Assembly (NCBI RefSeq): GCF_036057275.1
Contig: NZ_CP107945.1
Location: 2,170,001 to 2,234,000 of the forward strand
Direction: 5' to 3'
Length of the DNA: 64,000 bases
From: Streptomyces sp. NBC_00390
GTDB lineage: Bacteria; Actinomycetota; Actinomycetes; Streptomycetales; Streptomycetaceae
Below the pieces are notes generated by a model. It was given only the letters and a program-made list of their open reading frames with translations, searched no databases and was not told the DNA's origin. A program made the position numbers and the translations under genes. How positions within the stretch are numbered: the stretch's first letter is position 1; each line of letters starts with the position of its first letter. Positions 19,765 to 27,277 of this stretch are shown piece by piece.

Positions 19765-20358
19765 ATGGTGCGCATGACTTTGGCCACCCCCATACTGCAC
19801 ACCGCTCGCCTGCGACTGCGACCCTTCACCGACGCCGACGCGGACCCCCTGTTCGCGCTGCACAGCAGCACCTACGTGATGCGCTACTGGGACTCCCCGC
19901 CGTGGACCGACCGGGCCCGCGCCGAGCGTTTCATCGCGATGTGCCGGACGATGGCGGACGAAGGCACCGGGGCGCGGGTGGCCATCGACCGTGCCTCTGA
20001 TGGGGCCTTCGTCGGCTGGTGCGTTCTGGCCGAATGGAACCCGGACTACCGCAGCGCGTCGTTGGGCTACTGCCTCGCCGAGGCGATGTGGGGCCACGGC
20101 TACGCGACGGAGGCGGCACACGCCCTGCTGCAGTGGGCATTCGACACACTGGACCTGAATCGAATCCAGGCCGAGACCGACACGCGCAACGTGGCATCTG
20201 CCCGGGTCCTGGAGAAGATCGGATTCATGCGTGAAGGGACGTTGCGGGAAGACTGCGTCGTGAACGGCGAAGTGTCCGACTCGTGGGTGTTCGGATTGAT
20301 CAGGCGAGAGTGGCGGCCGTCGGCCGTGCCGATTCCAGCCCACGCAAAGCGGCGCTAA
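19765..20358 (+). CDS. GNAT N-acetyltransferase, RimJ/RimL type
   Basis: 197 aa. LHTARLRLRPFTDADADPLF at the N-terminus, the acetyl-CoA region LGYCLAEAMWGHGYATEA, and the terminal RNVASARVLEKIGFMREG motif define the RimJ/RimL group, which acetylates protein N-termini or small amines such as antibiotics. GAGG lies before the ATG at 19765. The stop overlaps the stop of the convergent winged-helix gene by 4 bp. It is carried inside the IS-derived cassette, so it is a passenger gene; the substrate cannot be told from sequence. Confidence 0.88.
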   Translation: MVRMTLATPILHTARLRLRPFTDADADPLFALHSSTYVMRYWDSPPWTDRARAERFIAMCRTMADEGTGARVAIDRASDGAFVGWCVLAEWNPDYRSASLGYCLAEAMWGHGYATEAAHALLQWAFDTLDLNRIQAETDTRNVASARVLEKIGFMREGTLREDCVVNGEVSDSWVFGLIRREWRPSAVPIPAHAKRR

Positions 20359-20753
20359 GCCCGTTTCTGGTGGAGATCGCGTCCGGGTTGAGTGAGGAAG
20401 CCTTGACGGGTGAGGCGTCCAAGGCGGCTGCGGGTGACGTTCATGGCCGGGTCGTCGGTGGGCATGCCGAGGAGTTCGTGCAGCTCACGGACCCGGAACG
20501 CCTGGTCGGGGTGGGTGTTGAAGGCGTTCACGATGACCTGGTAGGCGGTGCTCAACTCAGGCGATTCGGATTCGGTTCCTGCCAGTGCGACTTCTGCGAT
20601 GACCTTTCGGGCAGTGGCCAGATCGGCAAGCCGTCCTTCGGTCTTGGCCAGGGCGGAGGTCAAGTGCTCTATCTGGTCGTGTAGTTCACCGGCCCGGGCG
20701 GTGGTCTCGTCGTGCTGGGCCTGGAGATCTGCCAGGAGTTCGTTGACGTTCAT
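20355..20753 (-). CDS. Coiled-coil / winged-helix protein, cassette passenger
   Basis: 132 aa. Residues 1-60 (MNVNELLADLQAQHDETTAR ... HLTSALAKTEGRLADL) form a clear heptad-rich coiled coil. The C-terminal half (AYQVIVNAFNTHPDQAFRV ... MNVTRSRLGRLTRQGFL) looks like a winged-helix DNA-binding domain. Similar proteins occur in many Streptomyces genomes, but I know no tested function. It starts at an internal ATG of a longer frame whose first part is a transposase N-terminus, so it may be translated alone or as a fusion. DNA or end binding is an inference only. Confidence 0.6.
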   Translation of the reverse strand: MNVNELLADLQAQHDETTARAGELHDQIEHLTSALAKTEGRLADLATARKVIAEVALAGTESESPELSTAYQVIVNAFNTHPDQAFRVRELHELLGMPTDDPAMNVTRSRLGRLTRQGFLTQPGRDLHQKRA

Positions 20754-20789
20754 GCGGCCAGTCCGAGGGTGTCGCGCCGTCGCTGACCG

Positions 20790-20882
20790 CGCCACCCGGT
20801 CCTGCTTCCAGGCAGTGATCATCGGCTCGATCAACGCCCACTGGGCATCCGATGAGTCGCTGAGGTACGGCTCCCTCTCCAT
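20790..20882 (-). pseudogene. N-terminal fragment of a second IS5-type transposase
   Basis: MEREPYLSDSSDAQWALIEP followed by MITAWK is the usual start of Streptomyces IS5-type transposases of the DUF4096 kind. Only about 30 residues remain before homology stops, shortly upstream of the winged-helix gene in the same frame. Its ATG is about 90 bp inside the right inverted repeat, the normal spacing for an IS end. Confidence 0.7.
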
Positions 20883-20980
20883 GCCCCGCATCTCAACATG
20901 GACATGCCCAAAGGATGGCCCGCATGGCGACCAAATACCACGATCGAGCGATCACCAACTGACGAAGATCGGACTTAACG

Positions 20981-21067
20981 CCCACTTAGGGGCACCCTTG
21001 CGGGAGATGACGGGCAGGATCCGTCGTTTACGCAGCTCTTCCCGGTTGAGGTTGGAGTCGTAGCCCC
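20981..21067 (-). pseudogene. Middle fragment of the split DDE transposase
   Basis: GYDSNLNREELRKRRILPVI followed by SRKGAPK corresponds to the region just before the C-terminal part found at 19332-19510. The match ends exactly at the right inverted repeat of the cassette. On the other side it ends at about 21067, so the 5' half of the gene is gone. Confidence 0.65.
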
Positions 21068-21204
21068 GCCGCCTCCTCGCCCCGGCCCAGGTCGCAGTAC
21101 GGCGCCCGAAAGGGCAGCGGCGGGCGCTTGGGTGGTTGCCCTTGCAGGCGTGTGCGGGAGGCACCGCCTGGCGCAGCATGGGTTGCGGAAGGGGTGAGGG
21201 GTCC

Positions 21205-22257
21205 GTGGTCAACTGCGCAGTGTGCGGGAATCGGTGTGATCCCGGGGAGCAGTTCTGCGGCGCCTGCGGGGCCTTCCTCGAGTGGTCGCGGCCGAACACC
21301 CCGGCAGCCGCGGCTCAGCCGGATGCCGCAGTCCCGACCCCGACAGGGCCGGACGTCGCCGTGCCTCGGGAGGAACCCGCAGCCCAGGCGAGCGGGCCGA
21401 CCGTCCCGCCGAAGCCCACCGCCCCGCCCCTGCGCGCCGTTCAGCCTCATGTCGAGGAGCCCGGGCGTCCGGTGCCGCCGCCGTCGCGGCACGGAGATGC
21501 CGCCGAACCGCCGCCCCAGGCCGGGGACCTCATCTGCGGCCAGTGCGGCAGCGGAAACGTGCCGACGAGGCGTTACTGCCGACGCTGCGGTGCCTCCCTT
21601 GCGGACGCCCCTGTCGTACCCCGGCCGCCCTGGTGGCGGCGGCTGTTCACACGCCGTTCCAGGCCGAAGCCCGTCGCCGGGGAGCGGCCACCGCGCCGGC
21701 AGTGGCGGCGGCCGCGGTTCGTCCTGCCTCTGCTGGTGCTTTGCGTCCTCGTGGCGGTCGGGTACGTCTTCCGCGGCGAGGCCGGCCGCGCGCTGGAGGC
21801 CGTGAGGGACCGGACGTCGAAGACGGAGCAGATGCATGCGGTGAAGGTGACGGCATCGAGTGCAGGGAAGCAGCACCCGGCCACCCTTGCCGTGGACGGG
21901 ACCACGGACAAGTACTGGACACCCGCGCTGCCCGGAGCCGCCGAAGGTGAGTATCTGGAGGCCGCGTTCGCCGAACCCGTCCGGCTGCTCGATCTCGTCG
22001 TCCATCCCGGCAGCTCGCCTACTGCCGAGAAGTTCCTCACCCAGGCGCGGCCCAGCAGTCTGCTGATAACCGTCACCTCGAAGGACGGCCGGACGACCGT
22101 CAAGACCGTCCGACTGGCCGACGTGCCGGGAGGGCAGCGCTTCCACCTCGCCGTCAGCGATGCCGTCCGGGTCCGGCTCACGGTCCAGGGTGTGTACGGG
22201 GGCCGGGCCGACCGGTATCTCGCCTTCGCCGAGGTCGAATTCTTCAGACGGCGCTGA
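21205..22257 (+). CDS. Zinc-ribbon, single-span membrane protein with discoidin-like C-terminal domain
   Basis: 350 aa. Two zinc ribbons (CAVCGNRC ... CGACG; CGQCGSG ... CRRCG) flank a Pro-rich linker; a membrane segment FVLPLLVLCVLVAVGYVF follows at about residue 175. The C-terminal 140 residues (ASSAGKQHPATLAVDGTTDK ... YWTPA) resemble the discoidin / NADase-type glycan-binding fold, so the zinc part would be cytoplasmic and the lectin-like part outside. The GTG at 21205 is preceded by GAGGGG. It is convergent with the CIS-side regulator. It may link injection particles or regulators to the envelope; this is inference from position. Confidence 0.8.
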   Translation: MVNCAVCGNRCDPGEQFCGACGAFLEWSRPNTPAAAAQPDAAVPTPTGPDVAVPREEPAAQASGPTVPPKPTAPPLRAVQPHVEEPGRPVPPPSRHGDAAEPPPQAGDLICGQCGSGNVPTRRYCRRCGASLADAPVVPRPPWWRRLFTRRSRPKPVAGERPPRRQWRRPRFVLPLLVLCVLVAVGYVFRGEAGRALEAVRDRTSKTEQMHAVKVTASSAGKQHPATLAVDGTTDKYWTPALPGAAEGEYLEAAFAEPVRLLDLVVHPGSSPTAEKFLTQARPSSLLITVTSKDGRTTVKTVRLADVPGGQRFHLAVSDAVRVRLTVQGVYGGRADRYLAFAEVEFFRRR

Positions 22258-22267
22258 GCCGGGTGTC

Positions 22268-23818
22268 TCAAACGACACCCAGGGTATGCAGCATCTGCGC
22301 GTGCCGGCGCTCCGCGTGCCGGGCCGCCACCGGGTCACCGGCTTGCCGGTGGGCCGCGATCAGCAACCGCCACACCGCGTCCTGGAACGGGTCCAGGGAC
22401 AGCGCGTGCGCGGCGGCCGCCACCGCAGCCGCCGCGCGGTTCCGGCCGAGTTCCACTTCGGCCAGCGCGTGGGCCGCCCGCACCGCCTGGTTGCGATACT
22501 GCTCACGGATCGGCACCACCCACTCCGCCGGGCCGTCCTCCGGCAGTAACTCCCCGGTGTAGAGCCGCAGGGCCCGCCCCAGCGCCCCGGCCGCCCGATC
22601 CGCATCCCCGCGCGCTGCCGCCCGCAGGCCCTCCCCGGCCGCGGCCTCGAAGGCCTGCACGTCGCAGCTGGCCCCGGGGGCCAGCACCAGCATGTACGCC
22701 TCTCCCGACCGCACCAGCACCTGGGCCCTCCCTCGTCCGGTGCCCGGTTCCAGGACGGTCCGCAGGGCCGAGACCGCGACCTGCAGTCCGCGTCCGGCCG
22801 TATGTGCCGGGCTCTCCGGCCATAAGGCGGCCATCAGCTCCTCCCGGTGGACGGGCCGCCCCGCGTGGACGGACAGCAGCCGGGCCAGCGCCCGTACTCG
22901 CGGCCGGGTGCGGCTCCAGTCCAGCGGGCGCCCCGCCAGTGTGGCCTCGTACCGTTGGAAGCAGCGCAGAGACAGCGACGCGGACGGAGCCCCGTCGGTG
23001 CGGTGCAGGGTGCCCGCGTGCCGGTCCGGCCGTGCGCAGCGCCGGGCCAGATGCGCCCGCAGCAGCGGCACTTCGGTCTCCAGGCCGTACTCCTCGGCGA
23101 GTTCCGGCGCGTCGGCCCCGTCGTGGCCGCCGGGGTCATCGGGTCCCCGTTCCATCGCACGCACCAGCCGGGGCGGTAACGCCTCCAGCACTTCCCGGTC
23201 CAGATAGGTGCGCAGGGCGGCGGACTCCAGCGGATCGCGGCCCGCGAGCACCGCCTGCCTGCTGAGGCTGAGGACACCGGGCCAGCCCTGGGTGAGTTCG
23301 GCGAGCTCCCGCGTGACCTCCGGGGCGTCCGGGAAGACGGAGGCGATCTCGCTTTCGCCCAGCCGCAGTTCACGGGCGCGCAGCACGGCGGTGTCGGCCA
23401 GTTCCAGCCGGGTGAGGTTCAGCGCGGGCATCCGACGGCCGGCCAGGATCAGCCGCAGGTTCCGCGGCGCCAGCACGGCCAGTTCCTCCAGTAATGCCTC
23501 GGCAGGGCTGCCGTGCACGTGGTGGACCCCGTCGACGAGCAGCAGGACCGGATCCGCGCGGTGCTCGACCGCCAGCAGGACGATCTCCACGGACACCGGG
23601 TCGGGAAGCTCCAACTGCTTTCCCAGACTGGCGAGCAGCGAAGGCACCCCGAGAGTGTCACGGCACGGCCGCCAGTGCAGCACCTTCCCGGGGAAGGCCT
23701 CCGCAGTCCGCGTGAGCAGGGTGGTCTTGCCGTACCCGGCTGGAGCGACGAGCAGCGTCAGCGGTGCCGTCCCCCGAGCGAGCCCCGGCACCAGACGCTC
23801 GCACACGGTTTCGTGCAT
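22268..23818 (-). CDS. AAA/BTAD transcriptional regulator with four TTA codons, next to the CIS operon
   Basis: 516 aa. The N-terminal P-loop (VAPAGYGKTTLLTR) and Walker B (PVLLLVDGVHH) form a MalT-like ATPase. The C-terminal half has an OmpR-type winged helix (VRALARLLSVHAGRPVHREE ... LMAALWPES) and a BTAD domain, as in SARP-type activators. At least four TTA codons are in frame (residues about 109, 214, 332, 424), so translation should need the developmental bldA tRNA. The ATG at 23818 is chosen for GGGGGAGGAGG five bases upstream. It lies at the 3' end of the structural operon on the same strand and probably controls it. Confidence 0.88.
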   Translation of the reverse strand: MHETVCERLVPGLARGTAPLTLLVAPAGYGKTTLLTRTAEAFPGKVLHWRPCRDTLGVPSLLASLGKQLELPDPVSVEIVLLAVEHRADPVLLLVDGVHHVHGSPAEALLEELAVLAPRNLRLILAGRRMPALNLTRLELADTAVLRARELRLGESEIASVFPDAPEVTRELAELTQGWPGVLSLSRQAVLAGRDPLESAALRTYLDREVLEALPPRLVRAMERGPDDPGGHDGADAPELAEEYGLETEVPLLRAHLARRCARPDRHAGTLHRTDGAPSASLSLRCFQRYEATLAGRPLDWSRTRPRVRALARLLSVHAGRPVHREELMAALWPESPAHTAGRGLQVAVSALRTVLEPGTGRGRAQVLVRSGEAYMLVLAPGASCDVQAFEAAAGEGLRAAARGDADRAAGALGRALRLYTGELLPEDGPAEWVVPIREQYRNQAVRAAHALAEVELGRNRAAAAVAAAAHALSLDPFQDAVWRLLIAAHRQAGDPVAARHAERRHAQMLHTLGVV

Positions 23819-23994
23819 AAGGGCCTCCTCCCCCGACAGGAGGTCAAGGATGGTGCTCACTCTCCGCACCGGCGGAGTAACTGATTACCCCATAGGGGCT
23901 TGGGCGTGCAACATGCGTGCTCCCTGGGTGTTCCGTGCGCCCGTGGTCATTCGCGGCCGCGGGCCGGGCGACGGCGCGCAGGGCGTACGCCCCG

Positions 23995-24510
23995 CTACGG
24001 CTCCGCGACCACCTGGACGGTGAACGGCAGATGCACCGGCCGGTTGCGGGCCACGAGTGCCGACACGGCCGCCTCGTCCACCGACTCCGTGCCGGGGACC
24101 CGCAGCCGCACGGTCAGGTGCGGCTGCGGCGCACCCGGGAGCGGGGTCAGCGCGGTGGCCGACCACACCGTGCCGCCGCTTTCCTCGATCTCCGGGGTGA
24201 CCCCGAACACCTGGCAGATCTGCTCCGCGAGTCCCTTCGCGGTGCCCCGGGTGGCGTGCGCGGGAACCGCTCCGCGTACCTCGCCCTCCGCGCCCACCCA
24301 GGCCGCGAGCAGCGCCAGGAAGTCGTCGGGGGCCAGGCGCGGGTCGAAGTACGCGGGAAGGCTGTCGAGCACACCCAGCACGGGCGCCAGGACCTCGTCG
24401 AGGGCATCCGTGAGCCGGTGGACGAGGTCGTCGTCCGCGTACACGCCCGGCAACCGGGCTCCCAGCGGATGGCTGGTCCGCAGCCCCGGCACGATCCGGC
24501 GCTCAGTCAT
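23995..24510 (-). CDS. CIS baseplate-associated protein, phage gpI-like
   Basis: 171 aa. The segment LPGVYADDDLVHRLTDALDE, a hydrophobic stretch (YFDPRLAPDDFLALLAAWVG), and TRGTAKGLAEQICQVFGVTP are typical of phage P2 gpI-like tail proteins found last in eCIS baseplate operons. The likely partner is the J-type baseplate protein encoded just upstream. GGAGGTGACCG precedes the start; a GTG one codon earlier is an alternative. It ends the structural operon. Confidence 0.85.
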   Translation of the reverse strand: MTERRIVPGLRTSHPLGARLPGVYADDDLVHRLTDALDEVLAPVLGVLDSLPAYFDPRLAPDDFLALLAAWVGAEGEVRGAVPAHATRGTAKGLAEQICQVFGVTPEIEESGGTVWSATALTPLPGAPQPHLTVRLRVPGTESVDEAAVSALVARNRPVHLPFTVQVVAEP

Positions 24511-24531
24511 CACCGGTCACCTCCACTCGTG

Positions 24532-26472
24532 TCACACCACCCGCACCTGGTGGTCGTAGCTGAAGACCAGCGAGCCCGCGTCCAGCGTGATCCGCTCCGC
24601 CGGTTCGCCGCGCCGGCGGGTCTGAAGGTCCGCAGGGAACAGCCGTACGCTCTCCACCGCCTCCACCCCGGCGACCTGTTGGAGCACCGCGAAGACCTCG
24701 CCGCTGTGCACGGCCCGCCCGAACGGCCAGCCGCCCCCGTCCGGCCCGCCGGTGAGCGGGTTCAGACGGCGGTACAGGGCGGCGAGCGCGGCCCGCTGCA
24801 CCCTGGCCGCCGGGACGCCGGCCGCCGCCTGGAGCACCGCGACCACCGTCACGCCCTGGTAGTACGGCGGCTCGACGACCAGCCGTGCGCCCAGCATGCG
24901 CCGCGCGTCCAGATACGCCGCGACCCGGGCCAGGAGCTGGTCCTGGCAGGCCATCTGCCCGAACTCCAGGCGTCCTTCGCCGTCGTCCTCGGCGGCCGGG
25001 ACCAGCAGCACCCGTACCCCGCCCGCACCCGCGTCCACGCACCGTACCCGGGCAATCTCGGGGGCCATCTGCCTGGTCAGGTACTCGTAGTCGTCGGCCG
25101 TCACGGCCCGCTCCCGGGTGCGCAGCGCCGATGCACCGCGCAACCGGGCGTTCGCCACTTCCTCGCCGTCGACCCCGCCGCTCGCCGCCCTCCGGTTCTC
25201 CACCCGTGCGATGTACGGGATCGAGCTGCGCAGCACGGCGAGCGCGCGGCGCGCCACATTGCCGCGCCGTCCGCCGCCCGCGAGATACGAACGGACCCGC
25301 ACCGGGACGCCCTTGGCGGGAACGGCCCCGTACTGGCGGAGGGTGCCGTCGGCCTGCCGTACCGCCGGGCCGAAACTCACCTCACCGGTGCTTCGGTCCA
25401 GTCGAATGTGCCGGTCCCGGGGGCCGGATTCGCCGAAGTGCTCGACCTCGGTCCACTCCGTCCAATCGCCTCCGGGGGCCGCGGTCTCCACGACGAACGG
25501 CGGACCGCCCGCCACCACGGGTGCCCGGTCCAGCGTGAACGACTGGGCGGGCACGCTTTCGGAAACCCCGAGGAGTTCCTCGCCCGCCCGTTCGGCGTGC
25601 ACGGCCGGGGCTGTCCCGCCGATGGTGAACGCCTCGGCGGACAGCAGCTCCGGGGTCGCCGAGTACGTACGCTGCCCCTCGACGGGGGCCTGCACCACGC
25701 ACCGCAGCCAGCCTGCCCGCTGCCTGGCCTCCACGGAGGCCAGGTGCCCGGCGGGCAGCTGGACCAGTACATCGCCCGGCCGGTTGAAGCCGCCCGTGCC
25801 GTCGCGGTCGACCTCGCAGGGGGTCCAGCCCTCGGCCGTCCATGCCTCCCAGGCCAGCGGCGGGTGTTCGGGGTCGATGCCGTGGCCGGCCACCGGGAAG
25901 TCGAGCCGCAGCGCCACCACGCAGGACGGCGCGGCCCGAGAGAGGCCGAAGAGCACGGCGTCGCCGGGGCGCGGCACGGCGGAGAAACAGGGCACCCCGT
26001 GGCCTCCGGCCAGCTCGGACCCCTGGTCGGCGGCCACGGAGTCCGGTTCTCCGGTGACGACGGCGAGGGCGGTCAACTCCACGGGGACGACGACCAGTTC
26101 CCGGACGGTCGAGAAGACCACCGCCTCCTCGGTCTCGGTGCGGTGCGTGGCGACTTCGGTCCCCTCCCGCACCTGCACGGTCTGGTCCTGCGGCGCCGAG
26201 AGCCAGAAGGTGACGTCGGTGCGGGCGGCCGTGGGCGGGTGCAGGGTGAGCCCGATCAGGTCGAGGAACGCCAGGTGGTTCTTGTCCGGGACCCGGTTCA
26301 GCCGGTAGATCAGCTGATCGGTCATGTGCGCGAATGCCTCGATCAACGTGACGCCCGGGTCGGAGACGTTGTGGTCGCTCCACTCGGGGCAGCGCTGCTG
26401 CACCATCCGCTTGGCCTCGTCGACGAGGTCCTGGAAGCGCCGGTCGTCGAGATTGGGTTCGGGCAGGTTCAC
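24532..26472 (-). CDS. cis11: CIS baseplate protein, J/gp6-like (Cis11)
   Basis: 646 aa. The N-terminus PNLDDRRFQDLVDEAKRMVQ and DHNVSDPGVTLIEAFAHMTD is the hallmark of baseplate J-like proteins of contractile systems. The C-terminal half (RERAVTADDYEYLTRQM; YYQGVTVVAVL) carries the conserved wedge domain. It forms the baseplate wedge around the spike. The GTG start overlaps the stop of the gp25-like gene (GTGA), so production of the two wedge parts is coupled. Confidence 0.95.
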   Translation of the reverse strand: MNLPEPNLDDRRFQDLVDEAKRMVQQRCPEWSDHNVSDPGVTLIEAFAHMTDQLIYRLNRVPDKNHLAFLDLIGLTLHPPTAARTDVTFWLSAPQDQTVQVREGTEVATHRTETEEAVVFSTVRELVVVPVELTALAVVTGEPDSVAADQGSELAGGHGVPCFSAVPRPGDAVLFGLSRAAPSCVVALRLDFPVAGHGIDPEHPPLAWEAWTAEGWTPCEVDRDGTGGFNRPGDVLVQLPAGHLASVEARQRAGWLRCVVQAPVEGQRTYSATPELLSAEAFTIGGTAPAVHAERAGEELLGVSESVPAQSFTLDRAPVVAGGPPFVVETAAPGGDWTEWTEVEHFGESGPRDRHIRLDRSTGEVSFGPAVRQADGTLRQYGAVPAKGVPVRVRSYLAGGGRRGNVARRALAVLRSSIPYIARVENRRAASGGVDGEEVANARLRGASALRTRERAVTADDYEYLTRQMAPEIARVRCVDAGAGGVRVLLVPAAEDDGEGRLEFGQMACQDQLLARVAAYLDARRMLGARLVVEPPYYQGVTVVAVLQAAAGVPAARVQRAALAALYRRLNPLTGGPDGGGWPFGRAVHSGEVFAVLQQVAGVEAVESVRLFPADLQTRRRGEPAERITLDAGSLVFSYDHQVRVV

Positions 26473-26894
26473 CGGTCACCTGCCTCCGCGGAGCCGTTCT
26501 CGTGTGCGGGGATCACATAGAACGGAAACACCAGGTTCCGGGGGTCGTTCGTGCCCCGGGGCGCGTACCGGATGTCGATGTAGAGGGTGCCCTCGTCCTG
26601 CGCGTCGAAGGTGACGTTGACGTCGACCAGATCGATCCGTGGCTCCCAGCGCTCCAGCGACAGCCGCACCTCGTACGCGAGGTGGGCGGCGGTGGCCGCG
26701 TCGGCGGGCGCGAAGACGTGGTCGTGGATCGCGCACCCGAACTCCGGGCGCATGGGCCGCTCGCCGGGTGCGGTGCCGAGGATCAGCCGCATGCTCTCCT
26801 CGATCTCCCGGTCCCCGCCGACCAGGGCCACGGCCCCGGTCGCGTCGGTCCGTACCGGAAAGGCCCAGCCGGAACCGATGAACTGCTCTCCCAC
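26469..26894 (-). CDS. cis9: CIS baseplate wedge protein, gp25-like (Cis9)
   Basis: 141 aa. EIEESMRLILGTAPGERPMR followed by PEFGCAIHDHVF is the classic GPW/gp25 signature, with the conserved GERPMRPEFG loop. Family members seed baseplate and sheath assembly. The GTG at 26894 (VGEQFIGSGWAFPV) is preferred since further upstream the frame overlaps the PAAR gene. It lies between the PAAR and J genes. Confidence 0.95.
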   Translation of the reverse strand: MGEQFIGSGWAFPVRTDATGAVALVGGDREIEESMRLILGTAPGERPMRPEFGCAIHDHVFAPADAATAAHLAYEVRLSLERWEPRIDLVDVNVTFDAQDEGTLYIDIRYAPRGTNDPRNLVFPFYVIPAHENGSAEAGDR

Positions 26895-26899
26895 CGCCC

Positions 26900-27181
26900 T
26901 CAGCCCCCGATCAGCACGGTGACCGCGCCCATGACGATCGGCGCCCCGCACGCGGCCAGGTCGCCCACGCGCGCGGCCGGCATGCCGCCGATGAGAACGG
27001 TGGGGCAGCCGGGCGGGGCGATCACGGACGGCGGGTGCACGGCCGGGGGCGGGAACGAGCAGATGTGGGGGGTCGAGACGACGGCCGCGGGCATCCCCGC
27101 GATGAGCACGGTGGGCACCCCGGGCGGCCCGATCACCCCCGGGTGCCCGGTGGGGTCACCGACACGTGCGGCAGGCGGCAT
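26900..27181 (-). CDS. cis10: PAAR-type spike tip protein (Cis10)
   Basis: 93 aa. It consists of repeated PAAR-like turns: MPPAARVGDPTGHPG, VLIAGMPAAVVS and VLIGGMPAARVGDLAACG. The His and Cys residues fit a metal-bound cone that caps the VgrG spike. GAGGAG precedes the ATG at 27181; the upstream extension of the frame lies in repetitive intergenic DNA and is excluded. Five bases separate it from the gp25 gene. Confidence 0.93.
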   Translation of the reverse strand: MPPAARVGDPTGHPGVIGPPGVPTVLIAGMPAAVVSTPHICSFPPPAVHPPSVIAPPGCPTVLIGGMPAARVGDLAACGAPIVMGAVTVLIGG

Positions 27182-27198
27182 CTCGTACGACTCCTCAG

Positions 27199-27236
27199 GC
27201 TGGTTGATCCGCTGGGTTGATGCGCTGGGTTGATGC
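27199..27236. repeat. 13-bp tandem repeat between spike and tip genes
   Basis: GCTGGGTTGATGC occurs twice in direct succession (27211-27223 and 27224-27236), with a degenerate third unit to the left. It lies in the 96-bp gap between the VgrG-like and PAAR genes, one of the few gaps inside the baseplate operon. Confidence 0.7.
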
Positions 27237-27277
27237 GGTTGGCTGCTGCGGTCGGTTGTCACGGCTGGTCGACATGG

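Larger units (their letters stand above)
19511..20980. mobile_element. IS-derived cassette carrying GNAT and coiled-coil/winged-helix genes
   Basis: The segment is bounded by inverted copies of CGTTAAGTCCG (19511-19521 and 20970-20980). The inner sequence stays alike beyond them (CTTC, with small gaps). It sits inside a transposase gene whose halves flank it. Inside the right end is the first part of a different transposase (20790-20882), then an intact coiled-coil/winged-helix gene, a GNAT gene on the opposite strand, and a frameshifted partial copy of the winged-helix gene at the left end. No intact transposase remains. No target duplication was found. Confidence 0.6.

Noticed and set aside
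19332..20882. One single transposase split into the N-terminal piece at 20790 and the C-terminal piece at 19332
   Set aside because: The two pieces look like different IS5 subgroups; the better match to the C-terminal piece is the fragment at 20981-21067.
23917..26520. 867-codon plus-strand frame opposite the baseplate genes
   Set aside because: Antisense of gpI-like and J-type genes; Arg/Gly/His-rich composition typical of shadows.
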